Virus record (IMG/VR): IMGVR_UViG_3300034198_007460
Span: 1-36,329 of that record
Source: a virus
Strand: one strand, 5' to 3'
Length of the DNA stretch: 36,329 nt
In this document: positions 1-6,637 of the stretch, piece by piece
Position numbering within the stretch: the first letter of the stretch is position 1
Layout of the letters: every line of letters starts with the position of its first letter
Position numbers and translations under genes: made by a program
The notes under the pieces: generated by a model
What the model saw: only the letters and a program-made list of their open reading frames with translations
Told to the model about the DNA's origin: nothing
The model's database searches: none

Positions 1-2
1 AA

Positions 3-365
3 TCGAAAGAATTTAATGATTGGAAGAATGCACAACCAAGTTTTCTGAAAGATGCGTATGAAACAGTTTTGGATAAAGGTTCAGCTGCTCAGGTGGTAGA
101 ACTTCTAGGATTGTATAAGTCGAATACCCAATCAGGTCAACAAGCTGCTCAACCTGCCAATGATGCAGTAAAGGCAGTAGCGCAAAAAGCTGTGAGTCAG
201 GCTCAAACACCACCACCGAACAGTCTGAGTGATTTGCCTGCTGGTAGTCCTGCTGGTGTTTCTCGTGATGAGCGTTTGGCAGCAATGTCGCCAGCGCAAC
301 TTGCAGAGGAAATGCAAGGATGGACACCCGACCAAGTGGAACAATTTCTCAATAGACGTGTTTAA
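3..365 (+). CDS. C-terminal end of a probable phage scaffolding protein (partial)
   Basis: The frame is open to the left edge of the window, so this is the 3' end of a longer gene; about 120 residues are seen and the stop is TAA. The visible part is Ala/Gln-rich and probably helical, has a proline-containing linker, and ends in a short charged helix finishing in NRRV. No catalytic motif is visible. The gene ends 26 bases before the major capsid gene, the place where tailed phages usually encode the scaffold. The function is inferred from that position and from the composition, not from a recognised domain. Confidence 0.5.
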   Translation, partial: SKEFNDWKNAQPSFLKDAYETVLDKGSAAQVVELLGLYKSNTQSGQQAAQPANDAVKAVAQKAVSQAQTPPPNSLSDLPAGSPAGVSRDERLAAMSPAQLAEEMQGWTPDQVEQFLNRRV

Positions 366-391
366 ACATACGTGATGAGAGTATTTGAAAC

Positions 392-1681
392 ATGACTACT
401 AAAACTAACGCAAGTTATGGCGATAAGACCAATTTAGTTACCCAAGCGGTAGGTCTGTTCGCTACACACATGAATCGTAACAGCACCTTGAACCTATTGG
501 CTGGGAAAATGCCTAAGGGCGAAGCAGGTGCGGAAGCGACTCTCCGTAAACAAACCACATCTCATATGCCTATTGTTCGTGTTCAGGACTTAGGAAAAGG
601 GCGTGGTGATGAAGTGACTTTCCACCTACTAAATCCAGTCGGTGCATATCCAATTATGGGTAGTGCGTATGCTGAAGGTCGTGGTGTGGGGATGTCTTTG
701 AATGAAGATCGCCTACGTGTGAACCAAGCTCGTTTCCCTGTTGATTTGGGTAACGTGATGTCACAGATTCGTAGCCCAGCTGATTTGCGCAAACTTGGTC
801 GTCCAGTCGCTCAGAATTTGATGGATCGCTATTGTGATCAGTCATTACTGGTGCATATGGCTGGTGCACGTGGTTCTCATAACAACATTGAATGGGTTAT
901 CCCTAAGGATAATCACAAAAACTTCAATGAAATCATGGTAAACCGTGTTAAAGCACCAACTAAAAACCGTCACTATGTTGTTGATGGTTCTGGTGTGCAG
1001 AGCGTTAAAAGCAATGCAGGTGAGTTTGATATTGCAACAACTGATCTATTTACAATGGATTCAGTTGATTCAATGAAAACTGTTCTGGATCAAATTGCTT
1101 TACCACCACCTATTTGTAAGTTTGAAGGTGATGTTGCTGCGGAAGATTCACCATTACGTGTATGGCTTGTATCGCCAGCACAGTACAACAAATTTGCTGC
1201 CCAACCAGGTTTCCGTTCTTTCCAATCATCTGCATTTGCGCGTGCAAGTCAGGCGAAACAACATCCGCTTTTCTTAGGTGATGTAGGTTTATGGAACGGA
1301 TTTATTATCCGAAAAATGCCACGTCCGATTCGTTTCTATGCAGGTGACACAATTAAATATTGTGCTTCGTATGACAGTGAAGCTGAATCAGATTTAATCG
1401 TACCATCAAGTTTTGGTAGCAATTTCGCTGTTGACCGTTCAATTATTTTGGGTGGACAAGCAATTGCGGAAGCAATGGCTGCAAGTGATAAGTCTGGTGT
1501 GCCTTTCTTCTGGTCTGAAAAAGACCTTGATCATGGTGATAAATGGGAATTATTGATCGGTGCCATTCGTGGTACATCAAAAATCCGTTTCGCTGTTGAT
1601 ACTGGTGAGCGTACAGAATTTACCGACTATGGTGTAACTGTTGTCGATACCGCTGTGCCAATCATTGGTGCTAATCAGTAA
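392..1681 (+). CDS. Major capsid protein, N4-gp56 family
   Basis: 429 residues, the usual length for this family. The protein should form the icosahedral shell with an HK97-like fold. I recognise the N4-gp56 type by its N-terminal third (Asn-rich start, then a stretch around residues 60-110 with GKGRGDEVTFHLLNP, and a conserved segment reading RLRVNQARFPVD) and by the DRYCDQSLLVHMAGARG helix near residue 150. The start ATG has a weak purine-rich sequence (GATGAGAG) about 14 bases upstream. It lies between a probable scaffold end and a small decoration-like gene, the normal order of a head module. The family call is firm; the host phage group is less so. Confidence 0.87.
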   Translation: MTTKTNASYGDKTNLVTQAVGLFATHMNRNSTLNLLAGKMPKGEAGAEATLRKQTTSHMPIVRVQDLGKGRGDEVTFHLLNPVGAYPIMGSAYAEGRGVGMSLNEDRLRVNQARFPVDLGNVMSQIRSPADLRKLGRPVAQNLMDRYCDQSLLVHMAGARGSHNNIEWVIPKDNHKNFNEIMVNRVKAPTKNRHYVVDGSGVQSVKSNAGEFDIATTDLFTMDSVDSMKTVLDQIALPPPICKFEGDVAAEDSPLRVWLVSPAQYNKFAAQPGFRSFQSSAFARASQAKQHPLFLGDVGLWNGFIIRKMPRPIRFYAGDTIKYCASYDSEAESDLIVPSSFGSNFAVDRSIILGGQAIAEAMAASDKSGVPFFWSEKDLDHGDKWELLIGAIRGTSKIRFAVDTGERTEFTDYGVTVVDTAVPIIGANQ

Positions 1682-1689
1682 TTGTTTTG

Positions 1690-1713
1690 GGTATGTCCAG
1701 TTATGGGCATACC
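1690..1713 (+). terminator. Imperfect hairpin between capsid and decoration genes
   Basis: GGTATG (1690-1695) pairs with CATACC (1708-1713), with two further GC pairs after a one-base bulge and a 7-base loop. Only a broken T-rich stretch follows. It could attenuate transcription or mark an RNA processing site below the highly expressed capsid gene; it is not a strong intrinsic terminator. Confidence 0.35.
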
Positions 1714-1745
1714 TCATCTTATTCTAATCCTTGGAGATTTTTAAA

Positions 1746-2219
1746 ATGGCGACAATTAAGAAGAAGCCTAGTGGTTATGGTCAGTTTGGTGGATTCTCAC
1801 CATATGGCAATGTTACAGCGTTAGCATTTTTTCTTGCCACGAATGCTTCAGGTGCTGTAATTGATTCAGATACAACTGCTGCAGTAGCAAGTGGTGATGT
1901 TATTGATTTAGGTGAACTACCAGAAGGTATGCGCCTTGATGATGCTCAAATCCTGATTAAAACAGGTATGACAGCCACCGTTACAGGTTCACTTGGCTTT
2001 AAATATGTTGATGGTGATAGTACAGAAGTACCACAAGATGCAGCATATTTTATCAATGCTGGTGATCTTGCAACGGCAGGTCGATTACGTGCTAATACAG
2101 GTAAATTGGTAACCTTGCCTAAGGCTGCACGATTGATTTTAACCACTGGTGGTGCAGCGAATGCCAAGGCAAGCGACATCAAGGTTATTGTCAGCGGTGA
2201 ATTGACAGGTCCTCGTTAA
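1746..2219 (+). CDS. Small virion protein, probable capsid decoration protein
   Basis: 157 residues from ATG 1746. This start is chosen over a TTG at 1731 because GGAG at 1733-1736 lies nine bases before it. The N-terminus is basic (MATIKKKPSGYGQ) and Gly-rich. The rest is a run of short alternating hydrophobic segments rich in Gly, Ala and Thr, as in a beta-sandwich. No cysteine and no catalytic motif are visible. The gene follows the capsid gene directly and is closed by a strong terminator, so it should be made in large amounts. Decoration or head-completion is inferred from position and composition only. Confidence 0.5.
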   Translation: MATIKKKPSGYGQFGGFSPYGNVTALAFFLATNASGAVIDSDTTAAVASGDVIDLGELPEGMRLDDAQILIKTGMTATVTGSLGFKYVDGDSTEVPQDAAYFINAGDLATAGRLRANTGKLVTLPKAARLILTTGGAANAKASDIKVIVSGELTGPR

Positions 2220-2226
2220 TGTTTTG

Positions 2227-2271
2227 ATGGTGTAGGTTTTAGACAGACCTACACCATTCTTTTTATTTTTT
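2227..2271 (+). terminator. Strong rho-independent terminator after the decoration gene
   Basis: A perfect 11-bp stem, ATGGTGTAGGT (2227-2237) with ACCTACACCAT (2247-2257), has a 9-base loop and is followed by a T-rich tract (2258-2271). It closes the capsid transcription unit eight bases after the stop codon. Confidence 0.88.
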
Positions 2272-2290
2272 AACTTATTACGGTGATAAG

Positions 2291-3184
2291 ATGAAAACGA
2301 TTGCAATAGCGATGATGTGTCATGCAATTAATGCTGCATATTGCCAATCAATGGGTGATGATAGTCAACCTACTTGGGATGACACACCAGAATCACATAA
2401 ACAAAGTTTGATTGCTGGCGTTGAAATGCATTTGGCAAATCCTGATGCCACACCTGAACAGTCTCACGAGTCTTGGTATAAGGTCAAAGAAGCTGAGGGC
2501 TGGAAGTATGGTGAAGTAAAAGATATGGAGAAAAAAGAACATCCATGTTTTTTACCTTATGAAGAATTACCAGATGAACAAAAGGCAAAGGATTATTTAT
2601 TCCGTACAACGGTGCATTTGGTTAAGCACTTGCCTGATCCTGAAGATTACTTGGCATTGAGTGCGGAAGTTGTGAATCTACGCCAAAAGGTTGAGCATCA
2701 AAAGAATGTCGCAATTAATACAGCGACAATCACCCCAACCAATGTTGTTCAAAAATCTGCTGGTGTATCAATTCAGTATATTGGAAATAAATCTCTATAT
2801 ACCGACCACTTATACGAATCAGCTTTAACCTTTGAACAAGGTCAAGTGCGATCAATTCCAAGTGATTTGGCAACCAAGTTTTTAAAACATCCTGAGTTTA
2901 CTCGTTATGAGGGTGAGCCTGAATCCATTTCTGGTGAATCTACTGAGCAAGGCTTAGATGATGATACGTCAAGTATTCTCAATCGCTCTAAAGAAAAACA
3001 GCAAGAAGAAATTGATAAAGAAAATAAAATTCTTGATGAAATTGAAACGATTGGAAAAATGACAAAGGCTGGCTTGGTTCAATATGCTTTAGAAAAGTAT
3101 GAGCAGAAACTTAGCCCACAAAAAAATCTTGATGAATTAAAAGAATCAGTTACTCAAATGATTCATCAATATGGGGTTGTGTAA
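2291..3184 (+). CDS. RyR-domain phage protein
   Basis: 297 residues. Residues about 5-115 match the RyR domain, named after ryanodine receptors but also common in phage proteins: the N-terminal CHAINAAYC and GDDSQPTWDD signatures, a helix, then WKYGEVKDMEKKEHPC, a PYEELPDEQKAKDY helix and a closing hydrophobic helix. A second small segment at about 155-210 (YIGNKS, LTFEQGQVRSIP, KFLKHPEF) looks like a separate beta-rich module seen in phage head-tail proteins, though I cannot name its family. The C-terminus is Glu/Lys-rich and coiled-coil-like. The gene overlaps the adaptor gene by one base (TAATG), so the two are probably translationally coupled. Its role in the virion is unknown. Confidence 0.72.
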   Translation: MKTIAIAMMCHAINAAYCQSMGDDSQPTWDDTPESHKQSLIAGVEMHLANPDATPEQSHESWYKVKEAEGWKYGEVKDMEKKEHPCFLPYEELPDEQKAKDYLFRTTVHLVKHLPDPEDYLALSAEVVNLRQKVEHQKNVAINTATITPTNVVQKSAGVSIQYIGNKSLYTDHLYESALTFEQGQVRSIPSDLATKFLKHPEFTRYEGEPESISGESTEQGLDDDTSSILNRSKEKQQEEIDKENKILDEIETIGKMTKAGLVQYALEKYEQKLSPQKNLDELKESVTQMIHQYGVV

Positions 3185-3858
3185 TGCAGTTAAATGACCT
3201 GATCAGCCGTTTTCGTACACTGGCCAACGATAAAGTAGAACCATATTTTATTGATGATGCCAGTGTCATTGATTGGCTTAATGATGCCGTAAGTGAAGCG
3301 TGTATCCGTGGTCGTTTATTGCATGAATCCCAAAACAATGATGTTTGTAAGATTAATATATTGATTGGTTCATCTCGTTATCAGTTACATGAATCGTTAT
3401 ACGAATTGACTCGAGTGTGGTTCCAGCCGAGTGATGGAACAAAAGGGCAATACTTGACTTTAATGTCAGCTGAATTACTCGATCATTATTATGATGGTGA
3501 GAATTGGCGAGTGAAACAGGGTAAACCTGAACACATTATTCAGGATGATACAGGTATTCGTCTTGTTCCAATTCCTGATGTAGGCGGTGAATTACAATTG
3601 GAAGGCTATCGTGTGCCATTGTCACCAATGGAAAGTGATACTGATATTCCAGAAATTAACCAAATTCACCATGTTCAATTGATTCAGTGGGTTCTACACC
3701 AAGCGTTTAAGGTACCAGATGCAGAATTCTTTGATCCAAATCGGTCAGCATTAGCAGAGCAGGAATTTACAGATTATTTCGGTATTCGTCCTGATAGTGA
3801 TTTGCGACGCATTACTCGTGAGGATATACCGCATAACGTTATTCCATTCATGCCATGA
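3184..3858 (+). CDS. Phage head-tail adaptor protein (SU10 adaptor-like)
   Basis: 224 residues, close to the length of SU10-type adaptors, which sit under the portal and connect the head to the tail. The N-terminus (MQLNDLISRFR, then DDASVIDWLNDAVSEAC) is the typical helical start; a beta-rich middle (SSRYQLHESLYELTRVW, LVPIPD, GELQLEGYRVP) and a C-terminal helix with HHVQLIQWVLHQAF follow. It starts on the last base of the RyR gene's stop codon. It ends with TGA, and a terminator follows within 20 bases. The family assignment rests on the whole pattern rather than on a catalytic motif. Confidence 0.75.
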   Translation: MQLNDLISRFRTLANDKVEPYFIDDASVIDWLNDAVSEACIRGRLLHESQNNDVCKINILIGSSRYQLHESLYELTRVWFQPSDGTKGQYLTLMSAELLDHYYDGENWRVKQGKPEHIIQDDTGIRLVPIPDVGGELQLEGYRVPLSPMESDTDIPEINQIHHVQLIQWVLHQAFKVPDAEFFDPNRSALAEQEFTDYFGIRPDSDLRRITREDIPHNVIPFMP

Positions 3859-3876
3859 CTTGCTTGTGACATAAGC

Positions 3877-3912
3877 ACCCCTGTAAGGCTAAAGCTTTTC
3901 AGGGGTTTTTTA
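3877..3912 (+). terminator. Rho-independent terminator after the adaptor gene
   Basis: CCCCTG (3878-3883) pairs with CAGGGG (3900-3905). An inner stem AAGGCT/AGCTTT (one G-T pair) makes a nearly continuous hairpin, and a run of T follows. It closes the head module. The left arm shares the 14 bases CCCTGTAAGGCTAA with a hairpin at 18536. Confidence 0.85.
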
Positions 3913-3951
3913 CATAATGATCTTACTTATTTTATTTAATCATGCACAAAG

Positions 3952-4149
3952 ATGGGCAAACGTACAATTGATTTAAAGACCGAAGATACGCTTTACATTG
4001 GCGGTGCCAAAGTTCAATTGATCAAAAAATCAGGACAATTGGCTCGAATTTGTGTTGAAGCAGATAATCACATTGAAATTAAACATGAGCGCATGAGTGC
4101 TTCCGATTCAGCTACGGAGACTCAAGCACATGGCAAACACACTATATGA
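3952..4149 (+). CDS. CsrA-like small protein
   Basis: 65 residues. Aligned by eye with CsrA/RsmA, the translational regulators that bind GGA motifs in mRNA, the segment DTLYIGGAKVQLI matches ETLMIGDEVTVTV, and ARICVEADNHIEI matches VRIGVNAPKEVSV, with one or two single-residue gaps; the length is also right. The conserved RNA-contacting arginine of CsrA (in HREEI) is a histidine here (KHERM), and the N-terminal LILTRR segment is replaced by KRTIDLK, so RNA binding may be altered or lost. No clear Shine-Dalgarno sequence precedes ATG 3952, and the gene overlaps the next by 20 bases. It could instead be an unrelated small beta-barrel. Confidence 0.55.
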   Translation: MGKRTIDLKTEDTLYIGGAKVQLIKKSGQLARICVEADNHIEIKHERMSASDSATETQAHGKHTI

Positions 4150-4537
4150 CTTTGCACGTCAGCGTTTTTTAGAAGCACAGATTAACTGGATGACGGACAC
4201 AATTAAAGTGATCCTGGTGGATAACGGTGCATACACACCGCAAACAAGTGTTCACCAATACTTATCGGATATTCCTACATCGGCACGTATTGCAGGACCG
4301 GTCACGCTCACATCTAAGGCGACTACAGGCGGTGCTGCAGACGCGGCAGATTGTACTTTTACATCGGTTACAGGGGCATCGATTGAATCAATCATCATTT
4401 ATGCGGATACAGGCGTGGAAGCGACAAGCCCGTTGATCGCCTATATTGATACAGCAACAGGTTTGCCGATTACGCCAAACGGTGGTGATATTATTGTCAC
4501 CTGGGATAACGGATCAAATAAGATATTCAAGGTGTGA
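4130..4537 (+). CDS. Conserved phage virion protein
   Basis: 135 residues from ATG 4130, chosen over a GTG at 4097 because GGAG at 4116-4119 is correctly spaced and the protein then begins MANTLYDFARQRFLEAQI. I recognise a type widespread in phages: an N-terminal amphipathic helix, TDTIKVILVDNGAYTP, then a Thr/Ala-rich beta region with VTLTSKATTGGAADAADCTF, IIIYADTG and a C-terminal PNGGDIIVTWDNGSNKIF. It is generally annotated as a structural or tail-associated protein without a proven role. It overlaps the CsrA-like gene by 20 bases. Confidence 0.7.
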   Translation: MANTLYDFARQRFLEAQINWMTDTIKVILVDNGAYTPQTSVHQYLSDIPTSARIAGPVTLTSKATTGGAADAADCTFTSVTGASIESIIIYADTGVEATSPLIAYIDTATGLPITPNGGDIIVTWDNGSNKIFKV

Positions 4538-4545
4538 ATCCATTA

Positions 4546-4584
4546 TCTCACATGATAAAATATGAGTATATTTATCTTGTGAGA
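4546..4584 (+). promoter_or_regulatory. Hairpin covering the ribosome-binding site of the HNH gene
   Basis: TCTCACATGATAAA (4546-4559) pairs with TTTATCTTGTGAGA (4571-4584), 13 of 14 positions, with an 11-base loop. The right arm runs into the purine-rich GAGAGAG before ATG 4593, so folding would hide the ribosome site. There is no T tract, so it is unlikely to be a terminator. Comparable hairpins delay translation of T4 homing endonucleases such as I-TevI. Confidence 0.55.
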
Positions 4585-4592
4585 GAGTCCAT

Positions 4593-5207
4593 ATGAAAAG
4601 ATGCACAAAATGCGATTTAGAGAAAGACATTTCTGCTTTTCCTAAGTCTGGTGGAAAAAGCGGGTTGTCTAATTGGTGTCGTGCTTGCCACCACGATAGA
4701 TACTTGGAAAACAAGAGGGCGTCAGAACAGGTTTCTTGCCCTTCAATTGATCCAATACAAGAATTGAGTGAAGCGAGAGCTCAGAAAAATGTGAGCTTAC
4801 GTGAAATATCAAGCCATCTTGGCGTTAATGAAATCACGGTAGGTAAGTGGTTTAACCGAAAAACCATGCCAAGGCAAAAGTATGTTAGGGCAATGTATGA
4901 GTTTTTTTGCTTAGATATACCTATGATTCTACAAGCTGGTGATGGTGGTCGTTTACCTTTAGCAGTTACTGAATGCAGTAATTGCAAAAAACAGTTTCCA
5001 GTTTACAAGGCTGGTGTGCGTTTTTGTTCAAGAGCATGTTCTGGTAAAGATTTATCGAGTAGGCAGCTTGGGTATAAAAACGCGATGTGGAAAGGTGGTG
5101 AAATAGTCACAGGCCATACAGGTGGTGGTTATATTAAAGAACTTGCACCTGAGCATCCAAATGCTGATGCGAGTGGTTATGTGTTGCAACATCGCCTTGT
5201 TATGTAG
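4593..5207 (+). CDS. HNH endonuclease, N-terminal part, cut short by an amber codon
   Basis: 204 residues up to TAG at 5205-5207. Residues C4, C7, C29 and C32 form a first Cys4 zinc site. Residues about 66-87 form a helix-turn-helix (SLREISSHLGVNEITVGKW). C128, C131, C145 and C149 form a second zinc ribbon. The final part (YVLQHRLVM) begins the HNH domain. The catalytic HH and N residues lie in frame after the stop (5208-5444), so the product should lack nuclease activity unless the stop is read through. It resembles free-standing homing endonucleases that sit between phage late genes. It lies between two unrelated small genes and has a ribosome-site hairpin. Confidence 0.75.
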   Translation: MKRCTKCDLEKDISAFPKSGGKSGLSNWCRACHHDRYLENKRASEQVSCPSIDPIQELSEARAQKNVSLREISSHLGVNEITVGKWFNRKTMPRQKYVRAMYEFFCLDIPMILQAGDGGRLPLAVTECSNCKKQFPVYKAGVRFCSRACSGKDLSSRQLGYKNAMWKGGEIVTGHTGGGYIKELAPEHPNADASGYVLQHRLVM

Positions 5208-5444
5208 CAGGTCATTGGTCGCCCACTTGAAAAGCATGAGCGTGTTCATCACAAGAATGGTGATCGTCAGGACAATCGACCTGAAAATCTTGAGTTATGG
5301 GTTGGTGCAAACAGAAGCAAAAAAGACCCACATGGAGTAAGGCTCGTAGATCAAGTGATAGATATGATTTCATCACTTAAATCTGATGAGTTACTACGCT
5401 TAAAGCAGGCTGTAGAGGATAAATTATATGAACAGTCAAGTTAA
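5208..5444 (+). pseudogene. Detached HNH catalytic half of the endonuclease
   Basis: The same reading frame continues 78 codons after the TAG to TAA at 5442-5444. It encodes QVIGRPLEKHERVHHKNGD and then DNRPENLELW, the complete HNH core (paired His at 5247-5252, Asn at 5256 and 5286). HNH proteins of this type usually read RLVMExxLGRPL across this junction, so the amber codon most likely replaces a glutamate codon through one G-to-T change. No good start codon with a ribosome site exists for this half. The end overlaps the next gene by 17 bases. Confidence 0.75.
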
Positions 5445-5727
5445 AAAACCACCGACTCAAGGCGTTGGCGTAACTGGTTTTGTTTCTGATGTATATGCTG
5501 CAGATGAGAAAAAAATCAATTGGCCACACTTAATGGCACAACCAAAGTTCCAAATGTACTGTGTTGAGCTTAGTCGTCGACCACACGGAGAAGTTGAGTT
5601 GTGGTTAGGAGGTTTTATTCAAGACCGATTAGCTGAAGGTGAAAAGGTTTTCTTCCAGTCATATTGCGATTGGCATGATAAAAAAGGCTATTGGAAGCAG
5701 GAAGATTACTACGGCAATTTATTGTAA
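5428..5727 (+). CDS. Small phage protein of unknown function
   Basis: 99 residues from ATG 5428, with AGAGG a suitable distance upstream. I do not recognise a named family. It is rich in aromatic residues (several Trp, Tyr and Phe), with HLMAQPKFQMYCVELSR and a C-terminal DWHDKKGYWKQEDYYG. It overlaps the 3' end of the broken HNH frame by 17 bases, so the intact HNH gene and this one would once have been coupled. The next gene follows after 9 bases. Location suggests a tail or tail-fibre accessory role, but that is weak. Confidence 0.6.
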   Translation: MNSQVKKPPTQGVGVTGFVSDVYAADEKKINWPHLMAQPKFQMYCVELSRRPHGEVELWLGGFIQDRLAEGEKVFFQSYCDWHDKKGYWKQEDYYGNLL

Positions 5728-5736
5728 GGGTGTGTT

Positions 5737-6627
5737 ATGGCAGGTATTAGGATTGAGTGGGGGCAGTTTGGGCATTTTGATTCATTCGATGTAATTCGCT
5801 CTTACACACCACTAGCGAATATTCCTGATGTAAATTTACCTCCACCCATCGCTACAAGTTTGAAAAGCATGTACTACGTTGATACAACAGTCGTTTTGGG
5901 TGAGGTTATTTATTATAAAATAAGAGCTTGGCAAGGGTCATCTTACATTGTAAGCGATGAAATCAAGTTAAAAGATATTTACTTTGATAAAGTTGAGTTA
6001 CTGTTGCTCGCAAACGCATCGAGTTATCCATCAACTAATATCACTGATAAGTCCTCTAGTGCTAGGGCGTTAACCATTAGTGGTGTCACAATTGTCAATA
6101 CCTTGCAAACTATAGATGGTGGGTCTTTTGATTTTAGCAATACTTCAGGGGTCAGATATATACAAGCGGCATCAATCTCACAGCTTAACTTAGATGATTT
6201 TTCAATTGAGTTTTTTTCAAAAATTAACTCGTATACAGACGTATATCATCGTGTATTGCTTTTCGATACGCAAGAAATTGTTAGTATTGGAGCATTCCAT
6301 TTGCAATTAGCAGACAACGGTACGTTCAGGTGGTATATAAACAATGGGTCAATTAAACAAGTAGGTATCAGTTCTTCTGCTGTCGGGACTGCTTTAAAAC
6401 ATCATTGCTTAATGCGAAAAAATGGTATTTTTTACTACTACATCGACGGTGTATTACAATCAACTTATAATCAATATTTAACATACTCTATAACTAAGAA
6501 TAATTTTAGACTTGGCGGTTATACTTCTAATCTAATCGGTTATATATCCTCTCTCAGAATTACACGTGCTGTGCGTTACAATATTGAAGGGTTCACACCA
6601 CCAAGCGAAATGTTCACAAATTACTGA
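5737..6627 (+). CDS. LamG / concanavalin A-like domain tail protein
   Basis: 296 residues, preceded by AAGGGTG. Residues 1-80 look like a small beta domain (fibronectin-like: YYVDTTVVLGEVIYYKIRAW). Residues about 85-296 match a LamG/ConA-like lectin fold: a start with VELLLLANASS, SFDFSNTSGVRYI, DDFSIEFFSKI, HHCLMRKNGIFYYYIDGVL, FRLGGYTS and a final YISSLRITRAVRYN. Such domains bind glycans, and in phages they are found in fibres and virion-surface proteins. It is followed after 10 bases by a giant repeat protein, so both probably belong to the host-contact part of the tail. The sequence is clearly more AT-rich than the genes from about 10300 on. Confidence 0.72.
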   Translation: MAGIRIEWGQFGHFDSFDVIRSYTPLANIPDVNLPPPIATSLKSMYYVDTTVVLGEVIYYKIRAWQGSSYIVSDEIKLKDIYFDKVELLLLANASSYPSTNITDKSSSARALTISGVTIVNTLQTIDGGSFDFSNTSGVRYIQAASISQLNLDDFSIEFFSKINSYTDVYHRVLLFDTQEIVSIGAFHLQLADNGTFRWYINNGSIKQVGISSSAVGTALKHHCLMRKNGIFYYYIDGVLQSTYNQYLTYSITKNNFRLGGYTSNLIGYISSLRITRAVRYNIEGFTPPSEMFTNY

Positions 6628-6637
6628 GTGATCGGGT

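Noticed and set aside
1731-1745. TTG start for the decoration-like gene
   Set aside because: The TTGGAG contains the Shine-Dalgarno sequence used by ATG 1746.
4097-4132. GTG start at 4097 for the 4130-4537 gene
   Set aside because: It has no ribosome site, adds a basic out-of-character extension and overlaps the CsrA-like gene more; ATG 4130 has GGAG at the right distance.
5205-5207. Phage-wide recoding of TAG
   Set aside because: Only one gene has an in-frame TAG, and the nested gene at 26307 uses TAG as its stop; a nonsense mutation is simpler.
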